From assembly GCF_020085105.1 (NCBI RefSeq), contig NC_058042.1, positions 11,052,501-11,116,500 of the forward strand: a stretch of DNA of 64,000 nt. The letters run 5' to 3'. Positions within the stretch are counted from its first letter, which is position 1. Every line of letters begins with the position of its first letter. A program made the position numbers and the translations under genes. The notes under the pieces were generated by a model that worked only from the letters and a program-made list of their open reading frames with translations, was not told where the DNA came from and ran no database searches. Below are positions 40,561 to 51,165 of this stretch, piece by piece. This DNA comes from Siniperca chuatsi (Eukaryota; Chordata; Actinopteri; Centrarchiformes; Sinipercidae).

Positions 40561-43500
40561 CTGGGTGAGAAAGGGGAGACGTTCCTCTTTTCAAGATTTG
40601 TATTCTACCGCAATTCAACATTTAAACATTTTCAAATTGTGTGAATCAGTATTGACTTGTGGTTCAATGTGTAAGAAGGCTACATGCAAACACGAGTATA
40701 CACTGACTAGAAAAACAGGAACCCCTGTACACTGTATTCTGACAGCAATAAAATACAAATGGCTCTATCAGCCAAAGTTGAGAAAGATTAATGCAATATG
40801 ATCAACTGTAGGGCTGAATTAACACTATGGTTAAACGTTAAGTGTGTGTTTGTGAATGTGTGTGTGTGTGTGTGTTCTCACCCCAGCTGCATCAACTGCT
40901 CCCAGGACATCGGAGAACCTCTGCTCACAGAAGTGCAGCAGCACCACCAGATAGAGGCCGCTGCTGATGAATTCATCATATTCTGACTGTGAAGAAAGAA
41001 AAAAAGACCTTTCAGCAAACTGCCCAGTTTTTATCCAGAACCTATGCAGTTGACAAAATGAAGGATAACGTAATGCCTTAATAAAGTGTGGAGAGCCTCC
41101 AGAACAGTGCTGCTTGGCATAAGATTCTCAAAGTCTCTGGAACTCTTTTGGAGGGATGAATACCTTTCTTGAAAAGATATTTCCTCATTTAGTGTTTTGA
41201 TGATGGTGGTGGTGCAGTGTTATTTAACACCAAGGTTCAAAGTCTGCCATAAGTGTTCATCTGGGTTGAAATCTGAACACCACAGCATATGATTCACATC
41301 CATTTTCATACTCAAACTGCTCATTGAGCCCTCGTGCCCTGAATGGAAGCATCTGCATTTGTTATGTTTTTCCACTCATTTATTAATTTTCTTTAACTTG
41401 TCAACCATGCTCGAGGCAGATGGCCGCCCACTGGTTCTGCCTGAGGTTTCTGCCTCTTAAAAAGGAAGTTTTTTTTCTTGCCACTGGTGCCAAGTGCTTG
41501 CTCTTGGAGGGAATTGTTGGGTCTCGTAAATAATATTATAAAGAGACCTGCTCTATAGGAAAAGTGCAATGAGATAACTTCTGTTATGAACTGGCGCTAT
41601 ATAAATAAAGCTGAATTGAACCATCTGTATATCTGCAAACTGTACTGGTACAGTAGGTACTGGTACTTTGACATGATTTTAGTCTATCAAACTTAAACAC
41701 GTCATGCAACTGCTGTCCAGGAAAACATGCTTTATACACTGTCAGACTGGTGTTTGAGGTTATTTCCAATTTTTTTTATACATAGTTCAATTAGTTACAT
41801 GACTTATAAAAATAACATCAAATACATTTTATCTCCATAAATTAATGTTTCATTCACATTAAATGTGAGTTCATTGATTTAGCTCTTTTTTTGTTTTTAA
41901 ATTAATGATGCATGTATTGGGTGAGGTAAATTCTGAAATTCACTTCTCTAACTAAAAGGAAGTAAAATGGTGACTCACTTGGACATGTGTCCTGTATAAC
42001 TCATGAATGTCAAAGTTGTCTATGTTCAAATGCAGTTTCTCCTTGCAGAGTTCACATGTTGTGATGGCCTCAAGGTTTGTGCCTAAAAGAAAAAAAAAAA
42101 ATACACATTGACTTGGTTGACAAGATGTGCTTTTGATGCAAGCTGCAGCCAAGTAGGAGGTTTGTATTTACCTGAGCCAATTTTGGAGCGAAGCCACCTC
42201 TTGATACAGTCCTGGTGGACGTATTGCAGACTCCCTGTACAGCGGCAAGGCTGAATCAGGGGGTTGGACGCCGAGTCCTCCACCATCTGGCAGATTCGGC
42301 ACAGGTCGCCTTCTTCCTCGGCAGAGTCCTCCAGAAGCAGTCTACAGCAAGAAAGGAGTTATATGTATTATAAAACCAATTCCGCCTGCTATTTTAATGT
42401 AAGATAATATTTGAAAAATTGTACTGCTGTAGATTGTAAAGAGACAGTTATGAAGCATTTTGTTGTAGGCTTAGATTGCGCTACGTAATGATGTACATTA
42501 TTAAAAAAATAAATAAATTTAAAAAAGGTATAGCCTGATAAAAATGTATGTTTGTGATAATCAAAAGTACAACTTCGACTATGGATAATAAAACACTATC
42601 TGTATATTGTCCCAGGTGTATTTCTAAATTCTGAATTAGCAGTTTGTGATTAAGTGGGCTGAACTGGAACAGACAAGATGCAACCTGTAAATTAAACAGT
42701 GTTTGAGGTTTTGGAAGGCACCTTTAACTCCAGCTCCCGGTGAGACAGCAATCAGACACATTACCCAAATTACTTAAATACCTACCAGTTTTCTAAGAGG
42801 ACAAGAAGTAATAAATGCATATTTTGTGGGAGATTAAAATCCATTACCTCTCCTTGATCTTGCGCAGCTTCTCTTGATCCCTACTAGAAACGGGCTCCTC
42901 CTTCTGGCCATCCAGCTGGCTCTCAACACCACTCAATGGACCCATAGAAACTGAAATGTTTTCATATACTCCAACTCTGCGCCGTGGCGAAAATTCAACC
43001 GAGGCATCTTCGAGTTCAGGTAACGTTTCATCCTTGACTCTGCAGGGATGGCCTGTGGCAAAGGCCTCTAAACCAACTGCTCCTTCTTCTTTCTCCTCGT
43101 CCTCTTCCTCTTCATCCTCATCTTCATCTTCCTGTGATGCTTTATGCTCAAGGTTATCCCACCTTCTCAGTAAATGCTGCGGACGGCTGTAGCCTTCTTC
43201 TAAGCCTGCAGCTGAGTGTGCACTCTCGTTCCTAGTATGTCTTCTGAGACGAGAGAGGAGGGAAGGGCAGCGGCCACGGAGGGAGGAGGAAAGCCAGGAG
43301 GAGCTGCTGCCTCCTCCACTGCTGGTGTTATTACTACTGCCAACACCAGGCTCTCTCCACAATCCCATTCTGGACTGAGCCAGGTCACTACGATAGCCAT
43401 CGCTGTTGTTTTCCTGGATAGGGGCGAGGTCTGCTCTACGATTCCTGAGGCTACCCAAGGTTGCCTCTGGCCCTCCTGTGTCAGACTCCACACTAAACAT

Positions 43501-46500
43501 CCTGGCTCCTTCATCACTGTCCACAGACTCTCCACCAGTTGATGGACTATCATCATCAAGGGAGCGAACACTGGAAGACCCACTAGAAGAGTCTTGACTG
43601 GAGCGCCGTGAAAAGAGACGGGACAATAGGCGTCGAGTGGAGCGACGGCCCTCTGGCTCTGCACCCTCAGGGGCCGGCCTGGGAGGGAGCGTGGCCTCTG
43701 GTCTGGCCAGGGGAGTGGTGTACCAGGGGGTGTGGCAGGAGTAAGAGGAGGAGATATCTGAGGAGGATTTAGGATTTCCTGTTTGTTCCTGAGATGAGCG
43801 GAGGGTGGATGAGCCGTTCAAGAAACAGGCTGTGGTTCTGTTGCTGAAGTCACGCACCAGAGGAGAAGACCGGTGGGAGGTGGAAGATGAGAGGTGGTGA
43901 TTTAGGGAGCTTTCTCTAGCAGTGGAGGAAGAGGAAGAGGAGGAGGAGGAGGAGGATGAGGAAGGAGAGTAGGCAGTCTCTTTAGGCCGAGCTCCCTGTG
44001 CATATGTGGAGGTCACCCTGTCTGTCTGATCTGAAATGAGGGAAGAGCAGTTTGTGTGAGATTGGCTTATATTTAACAATATATTTAGACAGGTTGTGTA
44101 CTCTGTGTGTGTTTACATCACAAAATATGCTTACACAATGAGGAAGCCAATCCAGGAGTCCTAATCCTTCTTTCTCCCAAACCTGAGAGACTGGGCTCGT
44201 TCTTTATCTCTAGCTCTCTCCTGGACAACAGCGGCTTTGAGGAGGAAGATGATGACCGTGAGAGTAAATGGCATGACCTCCACGATGAATCAAATGTGTC
44301 ATTTTGTTTTTCACCTACAGAAAAAGAGTAGACAAATGGTTTTGAGGTTTGTAGATGCCTCAGACCTCCACTGCAGGTGAGTCAACTAAAATGAAGAAAT
44401 ACAATGTGCAGCTCAAGCCAGGCAGTGGGGGTGTACTCTGGACAAACTGCATGCAGTGTGAATTAACATGTCAGATCCTCACATGTCCTCCCCACATCAG
44501 ATCAGGATACATGTTCAAAAAGTGTCCCATACGGCAACAAGTCTGGTATTATGTACCTCTGCCACTGCTAAGCCCATTACTGGAATAGGTGGATCCTGTG
44601 ACTGAGGTGCTGGCTGGTTTTGAGTACAGTCCTCTGTTGCTGTATGACAGTTTGGCCCTTTTAGAGTCACCATCATCACTGGAGTTTAACAGAACTGAGC
44701 GCATCCCCAACCTCCCCTCAGAATCAGTCTGGGAAAATGAAGGCAGACATAAAAAAATATATTTATATTTCAATGACATCATTCGGACATATTCCTCTAA
44801 TCTCTACCCTAAAATACATTTGACCAGGCTGTATTTTGCCTGCTATAAACAAATGACAGTACAGCTCCAGTACCAGTTTGCTCCTGCTGCTGAGAGAGGA
44901 TTCAGCCCATGGGCGATCATAAGATCTGCTGGAGGATGTCAGAGAAGAGGGCAACTTCCAGCTGGTGGAGCGACTGTCAGAGCTGCTGTAGTCTCTGGAC
45001 GACCTCAGGAGACGAGAACTCTTAAAAAGGAGAGACAGTAAAACAATTGAAATCAGTTAGCACTCATGCCTGGGCTAATACGTAATACAAACATTTGTTA
45101 ACTTTTCCTGTCTGTTAGTAGTGGGACAATTACACAATCACTAGTGGCGCTATGGAGCAATGTTTTATGAGTGTTTCCCCATTTTGTTTGCATCCCGTAA
45201 TACTAGCACAAGCATGTGGTGCGATACGTATTCCAACAGTTTCACGCTTTTTTTTGGTGGCCGTTAGGGTTGCAATGGTTGAGATGAGATTTTCACAGTA
45301 CGATAACAGTTTCAGATATATAAATATCACGGTTTCACACTATTATTATTATCATCATCAGTTACAACAACCCTTAAATGAATGGTTGAACAACTGTTTT
45401 ATTATAATTTCACAAAAAATATTATGTCCTGACAGACTTGAAACTTGATATAAAATTGAAATATATATTGTTGTAATAACACTAATACGGTAGAATTCAA
45501 TACCGTAGATAAGCAAATGTACAAGATACAATAACAGTCAATTTTTATACCATGGTATAAAGTGAAACTGCTGCAACTCTAGTGGCCGTAATGTGCCAAA
45601 AAATCTAGCAATACACGGCAAAGGGCAGGGAAGAAGATACAAGCAATATGTTCTAAATTATTCAAAAGATTGGCTTTTGGATATGTTTCATGATTAAGGA
45701 CAAGTGTGTTTTGGTGTTTTGCTCATCACAGTCAGTATAATAATTTCAATTATGGAAGGTGAGTGGTTTGTTGTGTCTTTGCACCTAGCCTGGACTCTTC
45801 TGGAAAGAACAGGAGCAACTAGACAGGGCCCAGGCCAACAGTAACACTATCTTTCGAGACAGGCCTTGACGAACAGCAGGACTGAAATATGCACAACATG
45901 TGCCAAGGAATCTAGGCTGCCCTATAAAAAGACCTCCAAAGTGTCTGCTGTTGCACCACTGATACACGTAGTTAGCTACTGTACCATGCTCCTAAGGGAA
46001 CATGTAAGAAAAGAGCTTACTTAAAGGCCCTCTCGCTGGAATACTCTAGAAAGGCAGATGACTACAGCCCCAAGTGGAATAGAAACACAGATACAGTAGG
46101 ATGATGTGGACTCAGGCCCAAGAAGTGTAGCTGTGTTGTTATTGTTGCTCTTGACTGTTTTATCCAACTCACACCAACACTATTCAAGCTGACACTGTCA
46201 ACCTATATGATCTCTGCAAACCTGGCTGAATTAGAAGAAGCTGGTGTTCATCTACAATGACAGCTAAAAAACACACAAATACCAAAGAAACTCTTTAAGA
46301 AGCATGTAAAGTGAATCTAATGTAAAACTAGAAGCAATGTATACACAGGAGGACACAAAGAATGATACAATTAACCAAGACAGTTGTGAAGTCAATTTGA
46401 ATTATATATGTTTTAGGCAAATTTAAAAAGCGAGATGTGCACTGTGCCTTCGGCCTACCGGTTGGTCCAGGTCTGCTTTGTAAGCTGATGATGCCCTCGG

Positions 46501-46641
46501 GAAGCGGTCATTATTCAGCACTGTCTCCCTACTGTACAAATTGCTGGAGCCCAGTGATGAGGAGGAGAGTGTTGGACTGGATGTGTAGGACGACCTTGAG
46601 CTGGGCAGACAAAAAGGAAGTCTGCGTGACCGGGAGTCCAT
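40223..46641 (-). CDS. march7: march7 (axotrophin), RING-CH E3 ubiquitin ligase, complete CDS
   Basis: Ten coding exons, in transcript order: 46641-46459, 45020-44874, 44728-44557, 44314-44183, 44030-42848, 42341-42172, 42082-41979, 40986-40882, 40560-40512, 40314-40223. They total 2337 nt, 778 residues plus stop, and phases agree throughout. The N-terminal two thirds is serine- and arginine-rich and disordered. A C4HC3 RING-CH domain lies at about residues 618-675, followed by a conserved C-terminal region. The QGARPKE and LLLEDS motifs and the region after the RING match human MARCH7 (704 residues). MARCH-family RING domains transfer ubiquitin from an E2 to substrates. MARCH7 lacks the transmembrane pair of most MARCH proteins, and none is seen here. 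The start ATG has G at -3 and +4. Confidence 0.95.
40842..40874 (-). repeat. (CA)n run next to march7 exon 8 donor
   Basis: On the transcribed strand the exon 8 donor GTGAGAA is followed at once by an ACAC-rich run of about 30 bases. Confidence 0.85.
40882..42341 (-). CDS. march7: march7 exons 6-8, RING-CH domain and following helix
   Basis: Exon 42341-42172: [45 protein letters not shown]. Exon 42082-41979: [19 protein letters not shown] and [12 protein letters not shown]. Exon 40986-40882: [19 protein letters not shown] and [12 protein letters not shown]. The C4HC3 ligands are the cysteines of CRIC, CRC, HQDC and CELC with the histidine of HQDC: the RING-CH order. Spacings are C-x2-C-x14-C-x-C-x7-H-x2-C-x20-C-x2-C, as in the family. 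The [12 protein letters not shown] stretch is hydrophobic but conserved and not a predicted membrane anchor. Confidence 0.95.
40987..41978 (-). other. march7: march7 intron 7 with dispersed repeats
   Basis: The part at about 41040-41330 (GAGCCTCCAGAACAGTGCTG, CTCAAAGTCTCTGGAACTC) resembles a common fish DNA-transposon-derived repeat; related sequence may also lie at 40680-40790. 41404-41622 is a separate well-formed repeat listed below. Confidence 0.45.
41404..41622 (+). repeat. common teleost dispersed repeat
   Basis: Recognisable blocks in order: GCTCGAGGCAGATGGCCGCC, GGTTTCTGCCTCTTAAAAAG, TTGCCACTGGTGCCAAGTGC, TTGTTGGGTCTCGTAAATAA, GACCTGCTCTATAGGAAAAG and TGGCGCTATATAAATAAAGC. This order is typical of a very common fish repeat. 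It carries its own AATAAA-like end. Confidence 0.75.
42342..42847 (-). other. march7: march7 intron 5
   Basis: A 506-base intron between the large exon and the RING exon. Nothing recognised in it. Confidence 0.5.
42848..44030 (-). CDS. march7: march7 exon 5, large disordered region
   Basis: 1183 bases, about residues 212-605. It opens [18 protein letters not shown], with the QGARPKE motif of mammalian MARCH7. It then has a long serine run (at 43972-43921), several SR/RR-rich blocks ([16 protein letters not shown]), and an acidic tract of about 17 D/E residues at 43134-43083. It ends [11 protein letters not shown] before the RING exon. No fold is apparent. Antisense open frames over this exon (e.g. 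43216-43542) are composition shadows. Confidence 0.94.
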
Positions 46642-46651
46642 CACGGATTGC
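44183..46651 (-). CDS. march7: march7 exons 1-4 (coding), N-terminal region
   Basis: The first coding exon spans 46651-46459, with ten untranslated bases and ATG at 46641. Then 45020-44874, 44728-44557 and 44314-44183. The protein starts [18 protein letters not shown] (human MESKPSRIP). [16 protein letters not shown] resembles human DHDSKRPKLSC, and [11 protein letters not shown] resembles SDSSWRHSQV. Low complexity, serine-rich, likely disordered. The exon 4 donor (GTTTGG) is weak. Confidence 0.9.
45265..45581. mobile_element. non-autonomous hAT element with 8-bp target duplication
   Basis: The ends TAGGGTTGCA (45265-45274) and the inverted TGCAACTCTA (45572-45581) match at 9 of 10 bases. 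Both sides are flanked by the identical octamer GTGGCCGT (45257-45264 and 45582-45589), the target-site duplication length of hAT transposons. The 317-bp body has no transposase frame. It sits in march7 coding intron 1. Confidence 0.88.
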
Positions 46652-48871
46652 CTGTTGTGATACGAAGATGAGAAACCCAAAAGATATTATTGCACGATAG
46701 TTGAGATCTCCTGGAAGGAAGCAGGAAGAACTTGCTCACAAATGCATCAATTATTCCCCACCCAATGGCAAGACAGGGCATGAAGTTTACACCTTGTAAC
46801 ACAGACTTTTAAAGGGCCTGCAACCTCTCGATCTGGTAAATAACAAGGCTTGGTGGGGTGGAGTGTGAGCATGTCTGATTTGTTGATGGAGCGCACGTGA
46901 CAGTGTGTCTGTAAACACTAAAACTTGCCATCATGCTGCTTCCTGAACTTGGTATCAAAGAGACAGTGCCTATCTTTGGGCCTATGAACTCTGTCACATG
47001 AACATGACACCTCCATGGAGCAAGCGGTAGCACTTGTGCATGTCTAAGCAAACAAAGTGCAACAGTTATGAGGTACTGAGATCATTTATTATTATGCTGC
47101 ATTACTAATTACAACACACAGGGCTGAGTCAAATAAATTGTAATGTTCTCTTAAGTGCTATTGATGTATTATCTGAAAGCCAAATGTACCAGTGGACCTG
47201 AAAAGATTTTCTGACATAAGGTGGTACAGTATAAGTTACTCCCTGGTAATGATATGGATCCATGGACATTAGCTACAACACCTGTGGTCAAAGATAGCTC
47301 AGCGAGCCAGCAGCCTGTCAGACTGAAATGAACAGCAGTAAATAATACCAGATAACAAGAACATTTTAAACCACAACACAACACTTAAGTCTTTAAACCA
47401 CCCACAACAGAATACAAGATATTTAGGGAAACACAAATACTTTTCTATTAGTATTTCTGATTCTGATTGATTATTAAACAATAAACAAAACAGTTAAATG
47501 GAAGTAGTCTATGAAGGAAGTCTTTAAGAAGGACACTGAAGTATAAGAAATACACTAGAAAATTTGCATATCATGGTTCAAAACTTGTGTTGGTGTGATT
47601 AACAACTAGTTGTTGTACGTGATGCTATGTAGCAAGCTGCAGGTGTCATGTCTCCTGGGATATATATACACTCAGGTGCACCTTTCTAAAACGAATTTAG
47701 TCTAATAAACTGCAATTAATCCTACCTTCAAAGTGTATAATGTTCAGTTTATGTTGTAAGTTAACTCTTTGAGAGGGGTGTTGGTTCAGCGTTATGGTCA
47801 TTTTAGAGGCTGAGGTTTGTGGTGCTGTTGAATTGTATTGCCTTATACAGAAAGATGTTTCTAATGTTTTGTCCAACCCATTTAGATTAATGAGAGCAAT
47901 ACAATTCAACAGCAGCACAAACCACAGCCTCCATGAAGACCATATAATTGAATCAACATTTCTCTGAAAGAGCGTCCATTATAACATTCATGAGGAATTT
48001 ATTGCAGAGCTGTTAGTTTATTACGTTGACGACAAGATCTGTAACTAACCTGAGCAAATTCCCATGAATCAGTATCACTATCCATTAGTAACCATAACGG
48101 TAAGTTAGCACCTGATTTAAACACAAAGTCAGAGCAGAAACAGTTTAATCAGACTTTAAAAACTTGTTAACGTCTTGTGGTTTCGACGTGAGCGAACATT
48201 ACCTTGCCTGCTTCGTCTTCTAACATTACTTGATGCCTTTAGACACTTTGCTGGTTGACAATTTACGAGCTGTCTCCTCACCACCAAATCGCAAATAAGA
48301 TTAAACGTTAGTTAGCTAAGTAACTAGCTAACCGTCGAGCGTTGGATAACGTTTAAATTGTAAGAATTAGCATTAACCTTATTTCCGTTAACGCTTCCTG
48401 GTCGAAACTGTTGTTTTGCCAAAGATACCCGATTGCGTTGCACATTTCATGTGCAGAAGGAACGTTAACGTTCGGTTAGCTACAAAACAATGTTAGCGGT
48501 TATCTACTAGATTATGAAGAAAAATACGCCGTTTTGCGTGTTTGGCATTTGCAATCTAACTGTCGTTAAATATTAACTACCTCCCTAGTGGTCGTTCACA
48601 TAAGGTAACGGAATAGTTCGGCTGTTGTTTTCCGGCAAAGCTGTTTTCTACTGTGGCTGACAACTCAGTTAGCTATAAGCTAACTGTTAGCTGGTTAGCT
48701 TGCTGTTTGAACGCTAGCGTTAAAAAGTCCTGACATTGTACCATAACTAATCAGTGGCGCTAAATTAAACGATGACTGATGTTCGTTTGAGACAACCCGT
48801 ATCAGTACCAAGTGACAATTTACATAAACTAAATTCATAACTCAATGCACTGTCAGCATAACGTTACTCAC
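46652..48871 (-). other. march7: march7 first intron (5' UTR) region
   Basis: About 2.2 kb between the presumed 5' non-coding exon and the first coding exon. It holds the inverted-repeat element at about 47794-47945. From about 48170 onward it becomes richer in CG dinucleotides, and a donor-like GCAAG/GTAATG on the - strand near 48200 may mark an alternative first exon. Confidence 0.45.
47794..47945. mobile_element. MITE-like element with about 45-bp inverted ends
   Basis: Arms 47806-47841 (GAGGCTGAGGTTTGTGGTGC onward) and 47896-47931 (inverse) match at 33 of 36 positions, and similarity continues about ten bases outward (ATGGTC on both sides). The loop is about 54 bases. Resembles a common fish Tc1-type MITE; sequence upstream from about 47660 may belong to the same element. 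Confidence 0.75.
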
Positions 48872-49100
48872 CTTTGATTTGCCTTGCTTTAGCACAACAG
48901 GAACGATGGCGTCCGTGTAGACTGCTGTTGACTCCAGAGAGTCAGGTGATTTACAATGACCCGGAGGTTGTGGGTTTAGAAGATTGCCTTCAGGTGGATC
49001 ATCCACGTTTTTGTGAGTAAAATTTGAGCTTGTAAATGAATGCACCCCGAAAAGAACTGACACATTTATGGCACTGAACAAATTAAACCGCATACCTCAC
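48872..49100 (-). promoter_or_regulatory. march7: probable march7 promoter and first non-coding exon
   Basis: On the - strand a clean donor (AAATCAAAG before GTGAGT) lies at 48872/48871, the right distance upstream of the first coding exon, whose acceptor is at 46652. Sequence around 48170-48760 and 48840-49010 is CG-enriched. If transcription starts upstream of 49093, the leader would include an upstream ATG with at least 74 open codons out of frame with MARCH7. No direct evidence fixes the start site. Confidence 0.4.
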
Positions 49101-49900
49101 ACCGACTTTGTCCCCTCAAAAATTTCCATGTCAAGTTAAACAGCGCCCCCATGTGGTTTAGATAAGAAAGTCAATCATATTTTCATGTTTGGGGATTAAT
49201 TACACCAACAACTCCAATGCTGATACACTGTATGTGTTATGCCGACACAAGCCTACACACTTGACCCTCCAATACAACATTTGGCCTCTGGAACAATCTG
49301 ATTACACCTGACTGGACAATAGATCACTTTCTCTAAATATGTCTAATATACATATGATGTTTTAAACTTCCTTTTTTTACTTCTATTTTCACAGCAACGT
49401 TTCAGTACTTATCAAACACTTAACCACAGGCAGACCAGGTGTTCCATGAAGGTCTCTGTGTACAATCCTAAAAGAGTCTGACCACTTAATGTCTTAAAAT
49501 GAGTTGAAGTCCCTGTGCACTCACAAGCAAACGCATATTACTGATTTTTAAGTTAAAAAAGACAAGAAACAAAAACAATAACTACAGAGTAGGCAGAAAT
49601 TTGAGTAATTAGCTAAATGTCTGGACTGAGGCATGTAAACAGACACAAGAAGACTGTTCCCTGTGGAAAGTACCATGACTTTGTAGTATATAAAGCAGCC
49701 CCAAACATCAGCCACTGTATGTAGCTGGATACATTTTGTAGTTTAAAGTCTGAAACATAACTCATGAATAAAACAGATATAGCCTACAGTAAATAGTACA
49801 GGGTACAACACTGTGTAGTGGGTGAGTTGCCATACATTTTTAGACTGTAAGTGACATTGTGTACTTTTTGAAGATGCAGTTCCCTTCCTGAAATGTTAGT
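49101..49900. other. upstream flank of march7
   Basis: No gene or repeat recognised in about 0.8 kb. Nothing supports the short open frames here. Confidence 0.4.
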
Positions 49901-50065
49901 TCATCCATCCATCCATCCATTTTTTTCTGCTTATCCTCGGCCGGTTCGTGGTGGCAACAGGCTAAGCAGGGTAGTCCAGACGTCACTCTCCCCAGCAACG
50001 CTTTCCAGCTCCTCCTGGGGGATCCCAAGGTTTTCCCAGGCCAGATGAGATGTTAGTTCAGTAAT
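49901..50065 (-). repeat. common teleost dispersed repeat with (CCAT)n start
   Basis: Starts with a (CATC)n run at 49902-49920. It continues TTTTTTCTGCTTATCCTCGG, GGCAACAGGCTAAGCAGGG, TCACTCTCCCCAGCAACGC and GGGGGATCCCAAGGTTTTCC, the order of a very abundant fish interspersed repeat. Confidence 0.75.
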
Positions 50066-50134
50066 TTCATTTCACAAAGGTAGCAGTTCAGCCTGTGTTC
50101 TGTTTGAGTTTGATTTTTCAGTTGCAATCATATA

Positions 50135-50250
50135 TTACAGGCAGTGGTGGAAAGTAACTAAGTACATTTACTCAAGTACTGTGCTTAAATACAATTTTCA
50201 GGCACTTTACTTGTATTTTTATGTATTTATTTTGTATTTACATGTAATGC
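50135..50250. repeat. dispersed repeat
   Basis: CAGTGGTGGAAAGTAACTAA, then GTACATTTACTCAAGTACTG and further AAGTAC-type text is a familiar teleost repeat; a diverged relative is at 12775-12890. It is interrupted by the LINE fragment that starts near 50255. Confidence 0.7.
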
Positions 50251-50254
50251 TACT

Positions 50255-51165
50255 TTGACAGGAGGCAGCAGGTGAGTCTGGGGAAAATCACATCCAGCAC
50301 CCAGACAATCAGCACTGGCGCCCTTAAGGGTTGTGTGCTCTCCCCTCTGCTCTTCTATACATCCATCACTGACTGTCTGTTTTGGATCAGCCACCAAAGA
50401 AGACAGGAACAGACTACATTACACACAGTCAGGACTGCAGAAAAAAACACTGGTGCCAACCTACTCTCCATTCAGGACTTATACATCTCCAGAGTCAGGA
50501 AACAGGCAAGAAACATCACTGCAGATCCATCACACCCTAGATACAACCTGTTCCAACTTCTCTCCTCTGGTAGGCGCTACAGAGCACTGTACAGCTAAAC
50601 AACTAGACACAAGAACAGTATCTTCCCACAGGCCATCACTATAATGAACAGTTAACATCAGTCACATAGTGTTAACAACAACAATCCCTGTGCAATAACC
50701 CTGTAACACTAAACATCCACTGTACCTACAAATTATAAATTATATATTTTATGGTTTAAATACACACTGTCTTTTTAACATGTACATATCATCATTGTCA
50801 AATATAAGTCTAAGCACACTATATACTGTATATACTGTCATATCCACCTAATTCATGTATATAAAGTAACGTGTTACACTTTGCACTCTGCACCATTGCA
50901 CTATTGTCTTATTGTTTACAGATTTCATAGTTTATTTAATATATACCTTTTATATATACACATTTATATATATTTTTTTACCTACTTGTATCTACATAAT
51001 AGTTAAATGTTTATGTTTACCTTTGTTCAGCTTTTTGTCCTTGTTTTTAGCTGTATGTCTATTTCTGTGTAAGTACATTGAGAGCAACGAAAAACCGGAG
51101 TCAAATACCTTATATGTGTACGCATACTTGGCCAATAAAGCTGTTTCTGATTCTGATACTTAGCA
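50255..51165 (+). mobile_element. LINE (L2/CR1-like) 5'-truncated 3' end
   Basis: A reverse-transcriptase fragment (STGALKGCVLSPLLFYTS, the GxxQGCxLSP motif region) is followed directly by the C-terminal region (IQDLYISRVRKQARNIT, DPSHPRYNLFQLLSSGRRYR) and an untranslated tail ending GCCAATAAAGCTGTTTCTGA with the ATTCTGATA repeat tail. The catalytic YxDD segment is missing, so the copy is truncated at the 5' side and internally deleted. Same group as the copy at 7375-8766 but a different subfamily. Confidence 0.85.

Noticed and set aside
43200..43664. 154-codon - strand frame and several + strand frames over march7 exon 5
   Set aside because: Alternative frames of a repetitive serine/arginine/acidic coding exon; the MARCH7 frame has homology and splice phase.
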